This document shows positions 35,424 through 43,480 of a DNA stretch of 43,480 nucleotides, in pieces (position 1 is the stretch's first letter; every line of letters starts with the position of its first letter). The notes under the pieces were generated by a model. That model saw only the letters and a list, made by a program, of their open reading frames with translations, made no database searches and was not told the origin of the DNA. A program made the position numbers and the translations under genes. The stretch comes from Sulfuricurvum sp. (GTDB lineage Bacteria; Campylobacterota; Campylobacteria; Campylobacterales; Sulfurimonadaceae), in assembly GCA_030692765.1 (NCBI GenBank), contig JAUYUB010000012.1, forward strand, positions 1 through 43,480, read 5' to 3'.

Positions 35424-36229
35424 GAAGAACTCCAAGCAATGGCTATTTTACGTCGTAACAGTTTACAGCTATTTAGAGTGTTTGCCAAGAGAAAGTGGAA
35501 AAAAGAAATTTTGGATTCCAACAACAACAATGAATACATATAAAATATTTTACGATAACTTTTATCGGAAAGACGATTAGATAAAGAAGTGGTATGAATA
35601 CGATAGTTAATTAAACTTTGAGGGATACAGGCAGCATTTTTTTCTGCTCTAAAATTGCAAATATGAAAAAGCCAATCCTCAATAGCAATTAAGAAGGGGT
35701 CTTCATTAAAGAGATTGAGATCTGTATTTTTTATCATCAAGGTATTAATATTGATAAAATTTACATAATAAATAATATTATTATCTTTCATGAAAAAATT
35801 CAATAAATATTTTAAAAATTGATTTTTAGATTTTCCTCTTAAGGTGCCATCTTCATCGATAATATCGCTGGTTGAATAAACCATATCGATGTTATTATTG
35901 GTAGTGAAGTAATCGAGCTGTGATTGAAGCTTATGAGGTTTCCAGACGTCATCAGCATCGATAAATGCGATGTATTCTCCTTGTGCATACTTAATTCCCT
36001 CATTCCTTGGGTATGCTGGACCACCTTTGTTGATTTCAAGCTCGATTATTTTAATACGAGGATCAAGTGCCGCAAATCTTTTGATGATTTCAAGCGAAGA
36101 ATCAGTAGATGCATGGTTGATAAGGAAATATTCAAAATTGGTAAAAGTTTGATTTAAGACGGATAATATGGTCTCTTCAAGATACTTTTCTCCATTATAA
36201 ACAGGAGTGATGACGGAAACTTTAGGCAT
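35420..36229 (-). CDS. GT2-family glycosyltransferase
   Basis: A 269-residue GT-A enzyme. The N-terminus V-S-V-I-T-P-V-Y-N-G and the D-A-D-D metal-binding motif near residue 92 (A-F-I-D-A-D-D-V-W) are intact. An E-D-W segment near 184 is the likely catalytic-base region. The C-terminal 70 residues are hydrophobic and basic and may touch the membrane. The 3' half is strikingly AT-rich (for example 35760-35825), unlike the flanking rfb and pgl genes, which suggests separate ancestry. It overlaps the upstream SDR gene by 8 nt. Confidence 0.88.
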   Translation of the reverse strand: MPKVSVITPVYNGEKYLEETILSVLNQTFTNFEYFLINHASTDSSLEIIKRFAALDPRIKIIELEINKGGPAYPRNEGIKYAQGEYIAFIDADDVWKPHKLQSQLDYFTTNNNIDMVYSTSDIIDEDGTLRGKSKNQFLKYLLNFFMKDNNIIYYVNFININTLMIKNTDLNLFNEDPFLIAIEDWLFHICNFRAEKNAACIPQSLINYRIHTTSLSNRLSDKSYRKIFYMYSLLLLESKISFFHFLLANTLNSCKLLRRKIAIAWSSS

Positions 36230-37136
36230 GGAAGCCCTTGGAATGACTTAGGTACATTTTGACGCCTGTATCAAGGTCGATAAGAGATTCCCAGTCTAAG
36301 TCTTTAAAAATATTTTTGGTATTTGCGATGGCTATGGTGGTGTCACGTTTTCGAGGGGCAATGGCACCCCATTGAATATTAGGCACTTTAGAGCTGATGG
36401 TCTTAAATGTCTGTGCCAATTCTTTAATACTGGTTCCCTTACCTGTACCCAAGTGGTACTCATGATAATCAGGGGAAATCTCGTTTTGTTTTTTGATTAT
36501 GAGCATATAGAATCGAACAACATCATCAATATGAATAAAATCGAGAACTTGATTACCGTCACTCATTTTTATTGGAGGATGGGCATCGAGAGAATCTATC
36601 ATGTAGTCCATGATTTTTTTGTTACGATTCTCTGCTCCGTAAACACTGTATAAAATCGTGTTTATAAAGGCGAAGCTATAGGCTTTAGAGAAATAATCAA
36701 TTACAAATCGAGAGGCAGTCTTTGTAGCAGAGTAAAGATACGTAGGGTTGAGCACTCCATCATTATTGTGATATTCAGAAAATGATCCTGAGTTAACAAA
36801 AAGCTTTAATGGGATGTTTTTTAGGGCATCAAGCAGTAAAGAGACAAAAAGGATGTTGGAATTAATCAGAGTTGAGATACTTGTTATTTCATCCGAGCTT
36901 GTTGAATGTGAGGCTAGATGAATGACGATATCAGGACGTAAAGAGGATAAATTATGACTAAATGTGGTCCCATCATACAAGATATGAGTGACTTGATTGG
37001 AAAAAAGCTGTGTTGATTTTTCAAGATTTCGAACCACTGCTAAAACGGTATAATTTTCTTCTAAAAGGGTACGGATTAAAGCCTTTCCTATGGTTCCAGT
37101 GGCACCAGTGACGAGAATAGTTGATTTACCATTCAT
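36222..37136 (-). CDS. NAD-dependent epimerase/dehydratase (SDR), likely nucleotide-sugar reductase or epimerase
   Basis: A 304-residue extended SDR with intact motifs: V-T-G-A-T-G-T-I-G-K at the N-terminus and Y-S-A-T-K for the Y-x-x-x-K dyad. D-F-I-H-I-D-D-V is the usual late motif. Its place after rfbF, rfbG and the cupin gene suggests it reduces or epimerises the 4-keto group of a CDP-6-deoxyhexose. The ATG at 37136 is used because the glycine motif then starts eight residues later, as is normal; a further in-frame start at 37187 lies deep in the cupin gene. It overlaps the cupin gene by 11 nt. Confidence 0.82.
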   Translation of the reverse strand: MNGKSTILVTGATGTIGKALIRTLLEENYTVLAVVRNLEKSTQLFSNQVTHILYDGTTFSHNLSSLRPDIVIHLASHSTSSDEITSISTLINSNILFVSLLLDALKNIPLKLFVNSGSFSEYHNNDGVLNPTYLYSATKTASRFVIDYFSKAYSFAFINTILYSVYGAENRNKKIMDYMIDSLDAHPPIKMSDGNQVLDFIHIDDVVRFYMLIIKKQNEISPDYHEYHLGTGKGTSIKELAQTFKTISSKVPNIQWGAIAPRKRDTTIAIANTKNIFKDLDWESLIDLDTGVKMYLSHSKGFHA

Positions 37137-37527
37137 AGGCGATGTTATCCAAATTAATAGTGACAGCTTCCGCTGGATCATGTTCAAGTGATGCGAGATT
37201 TAGAAGCATATTATGCTGACCAAGACCTCGAAAGGCAACCCAAAGTCCTGACTTCACAGTGAGGCGTTGATAATTATTATGAGAGAGTTTGGCAGTAAAA
37301 AAGGTGGCTTCATTGTAAATGACAAATTCGATTTCGCCAGATACTACAACAAGATTGAGAGTCATTTGGAGATGCTTCTTCCACCCTTTAATGTCATTTT
37401 GATGAATCGTTGAGAAGTAGGCTTCCCCAAATCCTTCAAACCCTGAATCGCTTTTTTTCATAGCGTGAAAAATATCTCCCTTAGGGTGATAAATCTGTTT
37501 GAGGGGGGTGAGAATTACTCCGTCCAT
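37126..37527 (-). CDS. RmlC-like cupin, predicted sugar 3,5-epimerase or ketoisomerase
   Basis: A 133-residue cupin of the dTDP-4-dehydrorhamnose 3,5-epimerase-like superfamily. Recognisable are G-E-A-Y-F-S-T-I, W-K-K-H-L-Q-M-T-L-N-L-V-V-V-S-G-E-I-E-F-V and a late V-A-F-R-G-L strand. It is shorter than RmlC (about 180 residues) and closer to stand-alone cupin epimerases in CDP-sugar clusters. It overlaps rfbG by 13 nt. The substrate is probably the CDP-4-keto-6-deoxy sugar made by RfbG; this is inferred from the gene order. Confidence 0.75.
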   Translation of the reverse strand: MDGVILTPLKQIYHPKGDIFHAMKKSDSGFEGFGEAYFSTIHQNDIKGWKKHLQMTLNLVVVSGEIEFVIYNEATFFTAKLSHNNYQRLTVKSGLWVAFRGLGQHNMLLNLASLEHDPAEAVTINLDNIAYEW

Positions 37528-38615
37528 AATATTTTTTTTTCTTTTGCCATGAATTCATAGGCGGTAATCTGCTCTAATGTTTTGGTGTGCATATTTGCTG
37601 TGTTATGATAAAAGTCATAGTACCATTCACTTGTATATTGAATCGTTTGAAGATAGTCGAGATTAGCTTGCCATTTGAGATAAAAGAGTGCTTTATCGCA
37701 GTTGAGTTTGAGCAATCCTGCTTCATGAAAAGGGATATTATCGGTGATGGTAAATGCATCTGTAGCTACATTAAAATGCCAATAAACACTTAAGTCTTCA
37801 AGTAACTGTTTTACGGTGTGGTTTTGTTCGGCTCTCGGGCCAAAATTGAATGCTTCGCCATGCAAGGATACATCGTTATAAAGCTTTGCGCCTAGGGTCA
37901 AATAGCCACTAAGAGGTTCAAGAACATGTTGCCATGGACGAGTGGCGTTGGGACTTCGGATTTCTACGACATTGTTTTGGCTCCATGCTCGCATACAGTC
38001 TACGACAATACGGTCTTGTGCCCAGTCTCCCCCGCCGATTACATTTCCGGCTCTCCCTATTGCTAATCTAATATTGGACTTTTCTGATTTAAAAAAAGAG
38101 TGATAATACGATTTGATGATAAGTTCAGCTGCCCCTTTGCTTCCGCTGTAGATATCTTTGCCACCCATTTTATCGTCTTCTTTGTATCCCCATACCTGTT
38201 CGACGTTGTCATACGCTTTGTCACTGGTGATGATGATCGCGGTACATGGATGGTTTGAAGAACGAAGAGCCTCAAGAATATTGGCCGTACCCATGACATT
38301 CGAGGAAATAGTCTCTATGGGATTGTTGTATGAGAGCGAAACGATCGGCTGAGCTGCAAGGTGAAAAAGAAATTCTGGCTTTTCGTCGACAATGATCCGT
38401 TTCATGGTTTCAAGATCGCGGATGTCTTCGAGGTAATGGGTCATACTCTGATCCAGATTCAGTTCTTGAAACATCGAAGGGGAAGTAGGAATGTCTTTGG
38501 ATATCCCGATGACTTGTGCTCCAAGCTTCATAAGCCACACACTAAGCCAGCTTCCTTTGAATCCGGTATGACCGGTGATGAGGACTTTTTTATCTCGATA
38601 AACATTTCCAAACAT
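37515..38615 (-). CDS. rfbG: RfbG, CDP-glucose 4,6-dehydratase
   Basis: A 366-residue SDR that converts CDP-glucose to CDP-4-keto-6-deoxyglucose. The NAD motif reads T-G-H-T-G-F-K-G-S-W, typical of this family. T-S-D-K-A-Y then Y-S-G-S-K provides the catalytic residues, and G-R-A-G-N-V-I-G-G-G-D-W and R-P-W-Q-H-V-L-E-P are RfbG signatures. The ATG at 38615 lies 2 nt after the rfbF stop; an in-frame GTG at 38627 would overlap rfbF. Confidence 0.93.
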   Translation of the reverse strand: MFGNVYRDKKVLITGHTGFKGSWLSVWLMKLGAQVIGISKDIPTSPSMFQELNLDQSMTHYLEDIRDLETMKRIIVDEKPEFLFHLAAQPIVSLSYNNPIETISSNVMGTANILEALRSSNHPCTAIIITSDKAYDNVEQVWGYKEDDKMGGKDIYSGSKGAAELIIKSYYHSFFKSEKSNIRLAIGRAGNVIGGGDWAQDRIVVDCMRAWSQNNVVEIRSPNATRPWQHVLEPLSGYLTLGAKLYNDVSLHGEAFNFGPRAEQNHTVKQLLEDLSVYWHFNVATDAFTITDNIPFHEAGLLKLNCDKALFYLKWQANLDYLQTIQYTSEWYYDFYHNTANMHTKTLEQITAYEFMAKEKKILWTE

Positions 38616-38617
38616 TT

Positions 38618-39394
38618 TTATTTCCACATCTTCCAGGGTGCAATTCCTTCATTCCATAGTTGATTCAGATCGTTTTTGTCTTTCAGGCTGTCCATTGGTT
38701 TCCAAAAGCCTTCATGTTGATAGGTGAACAGCTCTCCATCTTCTGCCATTTTTTGGAGAGGTTCTTGTTCGAATACCGTATCATCACTTGATGAGATGTA
38801 ATCGAAAACTTTCGGTTCACAGACGAAGAAACCAGCATTGATCCAGTTTCCGTCGCCTTTTGGTTTTTCAGAAAATTTTGAAACTTGGTTGTTCTGATCA
38901 ATATTTAACGCGCCGAACCGCCCTGCAGGCTGTGAAGACATCATCGTCAGCGCTTTTCCGTGCGCATGATGAAACGCGATCAGTTTACCGATATCAATAT
39001 CTGAGACCCCGTCACCGTAGGTAAGGAGAAAAGGCTCATTTCCTACAAATTTTTGCGCTTTCTTGATACGGGCACCCGTCATGCTGTTCAAACCTGTGTC
39101 CAATAAGGTTACTTTCCACGGTTCGCTGGTGTTGTTCAATATTTCCATATGGTTATTTTTTAGATCTATCGAGATATCACTTTGATGAAGGAAATAATTA
39201 GCAAAATATTCTTTAATGTAATATCCTTTATATCCCAAAAGAACTACGAATTCATTAAACCCATAAGTAGAGTATAGCTTCATGATATGCCAGAGGATAG
39301 GTTTCCCTCCTATCTCTACCATTGGCTTGGGGCGGATATCTGTTTCTTCGCTGAGTCTTGTGCCGAAACCGCCGGCCAGGAGTAACACTTTCAT
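38618..39394 (-). CDS. rfbF: RfbF, glucose-1-phosphate cytidylyltransferase
   Basis: A 258-residue nucleotidyltransferase that makes CDP-glucose from CTP and glucose-1-phosphate. The start M-K-V-L-L-L-A-G-G-F-G-T-R-L-S-E-E-T is the family signature, with K-P-M-V-E-I-G-G-K-P following; Y-G-D-G-V-S-D holds the metal-binding Asp. AGGAAG precedes the ATG at 39394. It overlaps the preceding gene by 4 nt. Confidence 0.95.
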   Translation of the reverse strand: MKVLLLAGGFGTRLSEETDIRPKPMVEIGGKPILWHIMKLYSTYGFNEFVVLLGYKGYYIKEYFANYFLHQSDISIDLKNNHMEILNNTSEPWKVTLLDTGLNSMTGARIKKAQKFVGNEPFLLTYGDGVSDIDIGKLIAFHHAHGKALTMMSSQPAGRFGALNIDQNNQVSKFSEKPKGDGNWINAGFFVCEPKVFDYISSSDDTVFEQEPLQKMAEDGELFTYQHEGFWKPMDSLKDKNDLNQLWNEGIAPWKMWK

Positions 39395-40377
39395 ACTGCT
39401 TCCTTTTGGAATATTGTTGCCAACCATGTATCGAGATGATACTGGCCGATTTTTGGGTCCGATTCAAGCTGGTGATCAAAAAAAGCTCTATTCAATTTAA
39501 TATTTTTGCGGTCAAGGCAAAAAATGCGTTTTGGATCGAAAATTATTTCGTTCATTATATTCAGATTAGTTGTTATTAACTTGAGATTTGCCCCCAGTAC
39601 TTCGAGAGTTCTGATCGTCAATCCGTTTTGATTTGCCATTTCGATATCCAATACCGCTTTGGTGCGTGAATAAGTATCCTGAATCACCGAGGAGGGGACG
39701 GTGAATGTTTTGAGATAAGGCAAATCTTTAACGGAAAGCGTTCTAGTAATCAATCCTCTAAATAATGAAAACTTGGTGATATAGAGATGGTGATGGAATC
39801 GTAGATTATGAGTCTTCGCTTGTCGGTCAATTGTTTTAATGATACTGAGCCGGTCACTGTGAAAAGAGCCGTAGAATACGATATCGTAAATTTTTGGATC
39901 ATCATTCTTTGCTATTTTTTCGTACGCATCGGTATAAAAAAGAGGAAGATGCCGAATTCCAAGGCGGTCAGAATCGATTTTGTCGAAAGTGAAAGCGGTA
40001 TCAAAGCAGGGGATTAGAGCCTCGTAGTTATTGTGGGTCATAGAATCCCACTGATACAAAAGAGATTGATTTGGGGTTATAGCTGATTTTAGTCGGTCTA
40101 AAAATTCAGGAGTGAGTATTTCACCTCGGATGACAAACAGGATGTTATAATGAGACGATTGAACAGAATCGAGAGTTTTCTGAAGATATCGCTGCTGTAA
40201 GTGATTTTTGAAAGAGCTACTGAGTAGTTTTGCACATCGGTTGATAAAATCATTGACCATCTCAGGATAATAATCGACTTCGGCACCGAATAATTGCAGT
40301 TTTTGAATAATATTGAGGTGATAATCATAATAGCGTGGGGCGATGAAGAGAATTCTTTTTCCCGAGAGATCGATCAT
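39391..40377 (-). CDS. Putative glycosyltransferase (CgeB/RfaS-like)
   Basis: A 328-residue cytoplasmic protein. The N-terminal half looks like a Rossmann domain (I-L-F-I-A-P-R-Y-Y-D-Y). The C-terminal half contains the pattern S-R-T-K-A-V-L-D-I-E-M-A-N-Q-N-G-L-T-I-R-T-L-E-V-L-G, like the donor-binding region of CgeB-type and some LPS core glycosyltransferases. The acceptor and donor are unknown. It overlaps the upstream epimerase gene and the downstream rfbF gene by 4 nt each. Confidence 0.65.
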   Translation of the reverse strand: MIDLSGKRILFIAPRYYDYHLNIIQKLQLFGAEVDYYPEMVNDFINRCAKLLSSSFKNHLQQRYLQKTLDSVQSSHYNILFVIRGEILTPEFLDRLKSAITPNQSLLYQWDSMTHNNYEALIPCFDTAFTFDKIDSDRLGIRHLPLFYTDAYEKIAKNDDPKIYDIVFYGSFHSDRLSIIKTIDRQAKTHNLRFHHHLYITKFSLFRGLITRTLSVKDLPYLKTFTVPSSVIQDTYSRTKAVLDIEMANQNGLTIRTLEVLGANLKLITTNLNIMNEIIFDPKRIFCLDRKNIKLNRAFFDHQLESDPKIGQYHLDTWLATIFQKEAV

Positions 40378-41510
40378 TTATAAAGACCTTTTTCCCTCAT
40401 CTCTTCGATACTTTGTTCGTATTTGTCTTCAACGACCTCTTGCTCCTCAACCCACGCGGTAAATCGGCGGATACCCTCCTCAAAGCTCACGGAGGGTTTA
40501 AATCCAAGTTGTTTGGTAATAGTCCTCAAATCGGCGTAGTTGTGGCGAATGTCTCCGAGACGGTAGTTTCCGCTCACGTGTATCTTTGAGTCGCTTTGGT
40601 AGGCGTTTTTCAGTGTTTGCGCTACCGTGAGGACATCCGTCGCGACTCCTGAACCGACGTTAAAAACCTGATAATTTGCTTCTTCTTTTTCAATCCCCAA
40701 AATAGTAGCTTCTACAACATCGTCAATATAGACAAAATCACGGCTCTCTTTGCCGTCTTCAAAAATGGTGATGTCATTGCCGTTTTTGATACGGGTTGAG
40801 AAGATTGAGAGTATCCCTGTATAGGGATTGGAAAGCGATTGCCCCGCCCCATAGACATTTTGGTAGCGGAAAGCGACGGCAGGGATGTTCAGTGATTTGC
40901 CCATTACCATAAACATCTGTTCTTGAGCTTGTTTGGTGATACCGTAGATGGAGGTAGGATGAATTTTACTCTCTTCATCGGTTGCCAAGAGATTGGTATT
41001 TTGGTTACAAAGGGGACATTTTACATTAAAATCACCCGATTTCATATCACTATCTTGTCGCTCGGTGGGATAAACGATGCCGTGATCGGGACAGGAATGT
41101 TTTCCTTCCCCGTAGATCGCTCGAGAAGATGCGATGATCATTTTTTTAACCGAGTGCTCTTCATTCGCCAAAATATCGAGAAAAATCGAGGTTCCTTTGA
41201 TGTTGACATCAGTGTATTTTTCGATCTCATACATCGATTGTCCTGTCCCCGTCTCTGCCGCTAAATGGACGACGATCTGTATCCCTTCGAGGGCATTTTT
41301 CCAATCGTCGTAGCTTAAAACACTCCCTTTAATAAAACGAACTTTGTCGCAAATAGCACGATAAAGGACAGAACTTTTCCCATCATCGCCATGAATCTGG
41401 GGGGATAGGTTGTCGAGGACTGTGACACTGTATCCTTGATCGATGAGGCGAAGGGCGAGATTAGAGCCGATAAATCCGGCACCACCGGTGATTAAAACAG
41501 TTTTATTCAT
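40374..41510 (-). CDS. NAD-dependent epimerase, dTDP-L-rhamnose 4-epimerase-like, with Cys/His insert
   Basis: A 378-residue extended SDR. The NAD motif I-T-G-G-A-G-F-I-G-S-N is intact and the dyad reads Y-G-I-T-K. Before the dyad there is an insert with C-P-D-H and, 21 residues later, C-P-L-C, a likely zinc site. This insert is characteristic of a branch that includes dTDP-L-rhamnose 4-epimerases (WbiB/Tll type). Y-Q-N-V-Y-G and R-D-F-V-Y-I-D-D-V are also present. No dTDP-rhamnose genes are visible in the window, so its nucleotide sugar must come from elsewhere or differ. It overlaps the upstream gene by 8 nt. Confidence 0.78.
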   Translation of the reverse strand: MNKTVLITGGAGFIGSNLALRLIDQGYSVTVLDNLSPQIHGDDGKSSVLYRAICDKVRFIKGSVLSYDDWKNALEGIQIVVHLAAETGTGQSMYEIEKYTDVNIKGTSIFLDILANEEHSVKKMIIASSRAIYGEGKHSCPDHGIVYPTERQDSDMKSGDFNVKCPLCNQNTNLLATDEESKIHPTSIYGITKQAQEQMFMVMGKSLNIPAVAFRYQNVYGAGQSLSNPYTGILSIFSTRIKNGNDITIFEDGKESRDFVYIDDVVEATILGIEKEEANYQVFNVGSGVATDVLTVAQTLKNAYQSDSKIHVSGNYRLGDIRHNYADLRTITKQLGFKPSVSFEEGIRRFTAWVEEQEVVEDKYEQSIEEMREKGLYK

Positions 41511-42111
41511 GCGTACTTTCTTGGTCTGTAGTTGTCCATTGTTTTGTGAGAGAATTATACCTTTTTATTACCCGTGCGGGAGAACCGACGGCAATAGAGT
41601 AATCAGGAATATCGCGTGTTACCACCGAATTGGCACCGATAACACAATGTTTTCCGATAGAAGCACCGATAATCGAGACATTTTCACCGATCCAACTGTT
41701 GTCACCGATCTCGACACGCTGTTTAAAAAGAATCGGCTGATCCATGATCGGTTGCGTAATATCTTCATATGTGTGGAGATTATCTGAGATATACACTTTG
41801 TCAGCGATAAGGACATTGTTGCCGATCGTCACATCACGAATCGCGACGATATGGGCAAATCTGCCGATAGTTGTCCCCTTCCCTATGTCGAGCTGTGGGA
41901 GTGTATCGTTTTGACGCAATGCCAAAAGCCACGCTTTGGTGTTAATTGAGACGTAATCTCCCAGAGAAATAAAGCGTTCCCCTTCGATAATATCGGGAGC
42001 GATGATCGCTACATTTTTGCCGAATCGCTTGAAAGTGCGGGAAAAAAAGAGGGCAAAGCAACGGCGTCTCATAGTATTCACGGCTCGTCGATAAAAGTGA
42101 AAGGGTATCAT
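41503..42111 (-). CDS. Hexapeptide-repeat acyltransferase (WbbJ-like)
   Basis: A 202-residue left-handed beta-helix acetyltransferase. Hexapeptide repeats run from about residue 65 to 175, ending [18 protein letters not shown] and then the P-A-R-V-I-K-R cap. The N-terminus is basic ([10 protein letters not shown]). It likely O-acetylates a glycan sugar or its precursor. It overlaps its neighbours by 8 nt (downstream) and 4 nt (upstream). Confidence 0.88.
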   Translation of the reverse strand: MIPFHFYRRAVNTMRRRCFALFFSRTFKRFGKNVAIIAPDIIEGERFISLGDYVSINTKAWLLALRQNDTLPQLDIGKGTTIGRFAHIVAIRDVTIGNNVLIADKVYISDNLHTYEDITQPIMDQPILFKQRVEIGDNSWIGENVSIIGASIGKHCVIGANSVVTRDIPDYSIAVGSPARVIKRYNSLTKQWTTTDQESTHE

Positions 42112-42764
42112 CGGCTATTTTCCTCCACAGCATCTAAAAAAGCTTTCGGGTTAGTGAACAAAGGGGCAAGTTTTTCAAGTTTCGTTTCATCAAACTCCCA
42201 CCAACGTGAGGTCAATAGGCGTTGACAAACATCATCATCAAATCGTTTTTTGATTTCGCGTGCGGGGACACCGCCGACAACGCTGTAGGCTTCGACATCG
42301 CGGGTAACGAGCGCACCTGCTCCGATAACGGCACCTATACCTACAGTAAGTCCGGCTTTAATCATAGCCCCCTGTCCGATCCAAACATCGGCATGGACAG
42401 TTGTTGCAGGACTGTTGTCCTTGTAGTGGGATGTAGATATTAAAAAATGGGGAAGCGGTTGGCTGGGATCGTAAAATACGGGAGAACTGCTCACTCCATC
42501 GATCGGGTGTGATGCTAATCCGATGTGGACATTTGCGGCGATTGAGCAAAATGGACCAATCTGAGCATTGTTGATGACAGATCCGCTTTGTGCATAACTG
42601 TATCGTCCCAAAGAAGAGCGTATCAATATCGTATCGGGAAACAAAACAGAGTATGATTCCAAGGTGGATGAAAAATCTGCAATAGAGCCTGTATGAATGG
42701 TACTCATAGGAAATCTACGACGTACTTGCCATAATCGTATTGCTTTTTTAATACCTGAAATCAT
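42108..42764 (-). CDS. CatB-type hexapeptide O-acetyltransferase
   Basis: A 218-residue beta-helix acetyltransferase with [14 protein letters not shown] near residue 70, [13 protein letters not shown] near 80-92 and [12 protein letters not shown], as in the xenobiotic/CatB-like group. The V-P-A-R-E-I-K-K-R cap ends the helix, followed by a helical W-W-E-F-D tail. In this operon it most likely acetylates a glycan. It overlaps both neighbours by 4 nt. Confidence 0.88.
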   Translation of the reverse strand: MISGIKKAIRLWQVRRRFPMSTIHTGSIADFSSTLESYSVLFPDTILIRSSLGRYSYAQSGSVINNAQIGPFCSIAANVHIGLASHPIDGVSSSPVFYDPSQPLPHFLISTSHYKDNSPATTVHADVWIGQGAMIKAGLTVGIGAVIGAGALVTRDVEAYSVVGGVPAREIKKRFDDDVCQRLLTSRWWEFDETKLEKLAPLFTNPKAFLDAVEENSR

Positions 42765-43480
42765 TCGTTTTGCCCATCTTTTTCTAATAGTTCATACACG
42801 AAATCGATATTTCTCTGCATGTTGTTCCCATCCAGCGGACCGATATAGCGCTCCATGACAGTGCGATCTAAAAAAGCATTATAACGTGTATCGTCAGATT
42901 GGAAATCAACAAATGCCTGAACCAAATCATCAACACTAGCAACCGTTACCAGCTCAGAGGTACCATCAAACGGAGGATGCATTATCTCAGCATCTTTTTT
43001 ATAATAGATCGCTGGGATCCCGAGGCAAGAAGCCTCAAAAAGGGTTTGCGAATAAATGGTGATGTAAAGATCAGTCTTATTTAGAACGCTTTTCATAGGG
43101 GTGGTACTTATCAGCTGTACATCAAGATTGGGAAAAAAAGTTGCTATAAAATCGGAATATTGCTTTTTATAGCCGTTTGGCCGTACTTTGATAATAATAT
43201 CCATCGGGGAATTGTTGTTGATCATCTTCTGTAGAGCTGATAGTACATCGTGCATAAATTCAAATTCCACTGCTACGTACGAGTTCAGATCGACGGGACT
43301 AAATCCCGATGTGCCGATCGTGATGGTTGGATGGGTACGATTGATGACTTTTGGGGTTTCTAGCGGAGGGTAGTTATCCATGCGAGGGTCTCCGAGACAA
43401 ACGATGTTTTCCATATTCCGAAAATAGTGTTCTTTGATACTTGGTGAATAGGAGTTGATATAGGTGGCGTATTTGGCTTC
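42761..43480 (-). CDS. Putative surface-polysaccharide glycosyl/glycerophosphotransferase-like protein, 5' end beyond the window
   Basis: The frame stays open to the right edge: 22 more codons precede the first visible Met at 43414, so the start is outside the window. At least 239 residues are seen. The C-terminal domain is GT-B like: [25 protein letters not shown] is the kind of donor-binding block found in capsule and CDP-glycerol-type transferases. An internal Met at 43414 is not a convincing start. It overlaps the CatB-type gene by 4 nt, in the same operon. Confidence 0.6.
   Translation of the reverse strand, partial: EAKYATYINSYSPSIKEHYFRNMENIVCLGDPRMDNYPPLETPKVINRTHPTITIGTSGFSPVDLNSYVAVEFEFMHDVLSALQKMINNNSPMDIIIKVRPNGYKKQYSDFIATFFPNLDVQLISTTPMKSVLNKTDLYITIYSQTLFEASCLGIPAIYYKKDAEIMHPPFDGTSELVTVASVDDLVQAFVDFQSDDTRYNAFLDRTVMERYIGPLDGNNMQRNIDFVYELLEKDGQNE

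Overview
The window looks like chromosomal DNA of a chemolithotrophic, sulfur-oxidising Campylobacterota (epsilonproteobacterium) of the Sulfuricurvum/Sulfurimonas type. This rests on a soxCDYZ cluster that lacks soxXAB, on Campylobacter-type N-glycosylation genes (pglF, pglB, pglE, pglD, pglC), on moderate-to-low GC, and on tight gene packing with many 4-nt stop/start overlaps. The genus is an inference.

Layout, left to right. (1) 12-132: 5S rRNA, probably the end of an rRNA operon, followed by a 414-nt AT-rich gap. (2) 549-10969, + strand, sulfur region: a FadL-type outer-membrane channel; a secreted two-domain protein and an overlapping lipoprotein; a small unknown gene; soxC, soxD, soxY and soxZ; a periplasmic thioredoxin-like protein; a MOSC protein; and two more secreted proteins related to the first. 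The three related secreted proteins share a Cys-X20-23-Cys signature and flank the Sox genes on both sides. (3) 11002-15107, - strand operon: leuC, a DUF2780 secreted protein, mobA, moaC, a DUF493 protein and a coiled-coil protein. The molybdenum-cofactor genes could serve SoxC. (4) 15162-18671, - strand: an M15 peptidase, a PAS-GGDEF diguanylate cyclase and an unrecognised overlapping gene pair. (5) 18797-24798: a soluble PAS histidine kinase overlapping a response regulator with an unusual long output region, an unknown protein, an MBL-fold hydrolase (- strand) and a REC-HPt protein; together these could form a phosphorelay. (6) 24846-25266: four - strand tRNAs (Gly, Leu, Cys, Ser, in transcription order), all with encoded CCA, then ilvD on the + strand.

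(7) 27138-43480, - strand: one long glycan operon running in from the right edge. In transcription order it holds a partial polysaccharide gene, two hexapeptide acetyltransferases, a rhamnose-4-epimerase-like SDR with a Cys/His insert, a glycosyltransferase-like protein, rfbF, rfbG, a cupin epimerase, an SDR, a GT2, a degenerate SDR-like protein, a PglA-like GT4, then pglC, pglD, pglE, pglB and pglF. PglF/E/D should make UDP-diNAc-bacillosamine, PglC loads it on the lipid carrier, glycosyltransferases extend it, and PglB transfers the glycan to asparagine in the periplasm. RfbF/RfbG plus the cupin and SDR point to an extra CDP-linked 6-deoxyhexose.

The most interesting candidate system is the secreted two-cysteine protein family interleaved with FadL and soxCDYZ, with a consensus CRP-type palindrome directly upstream of one member. 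No transposon, prophage or CRISPR array was seen.
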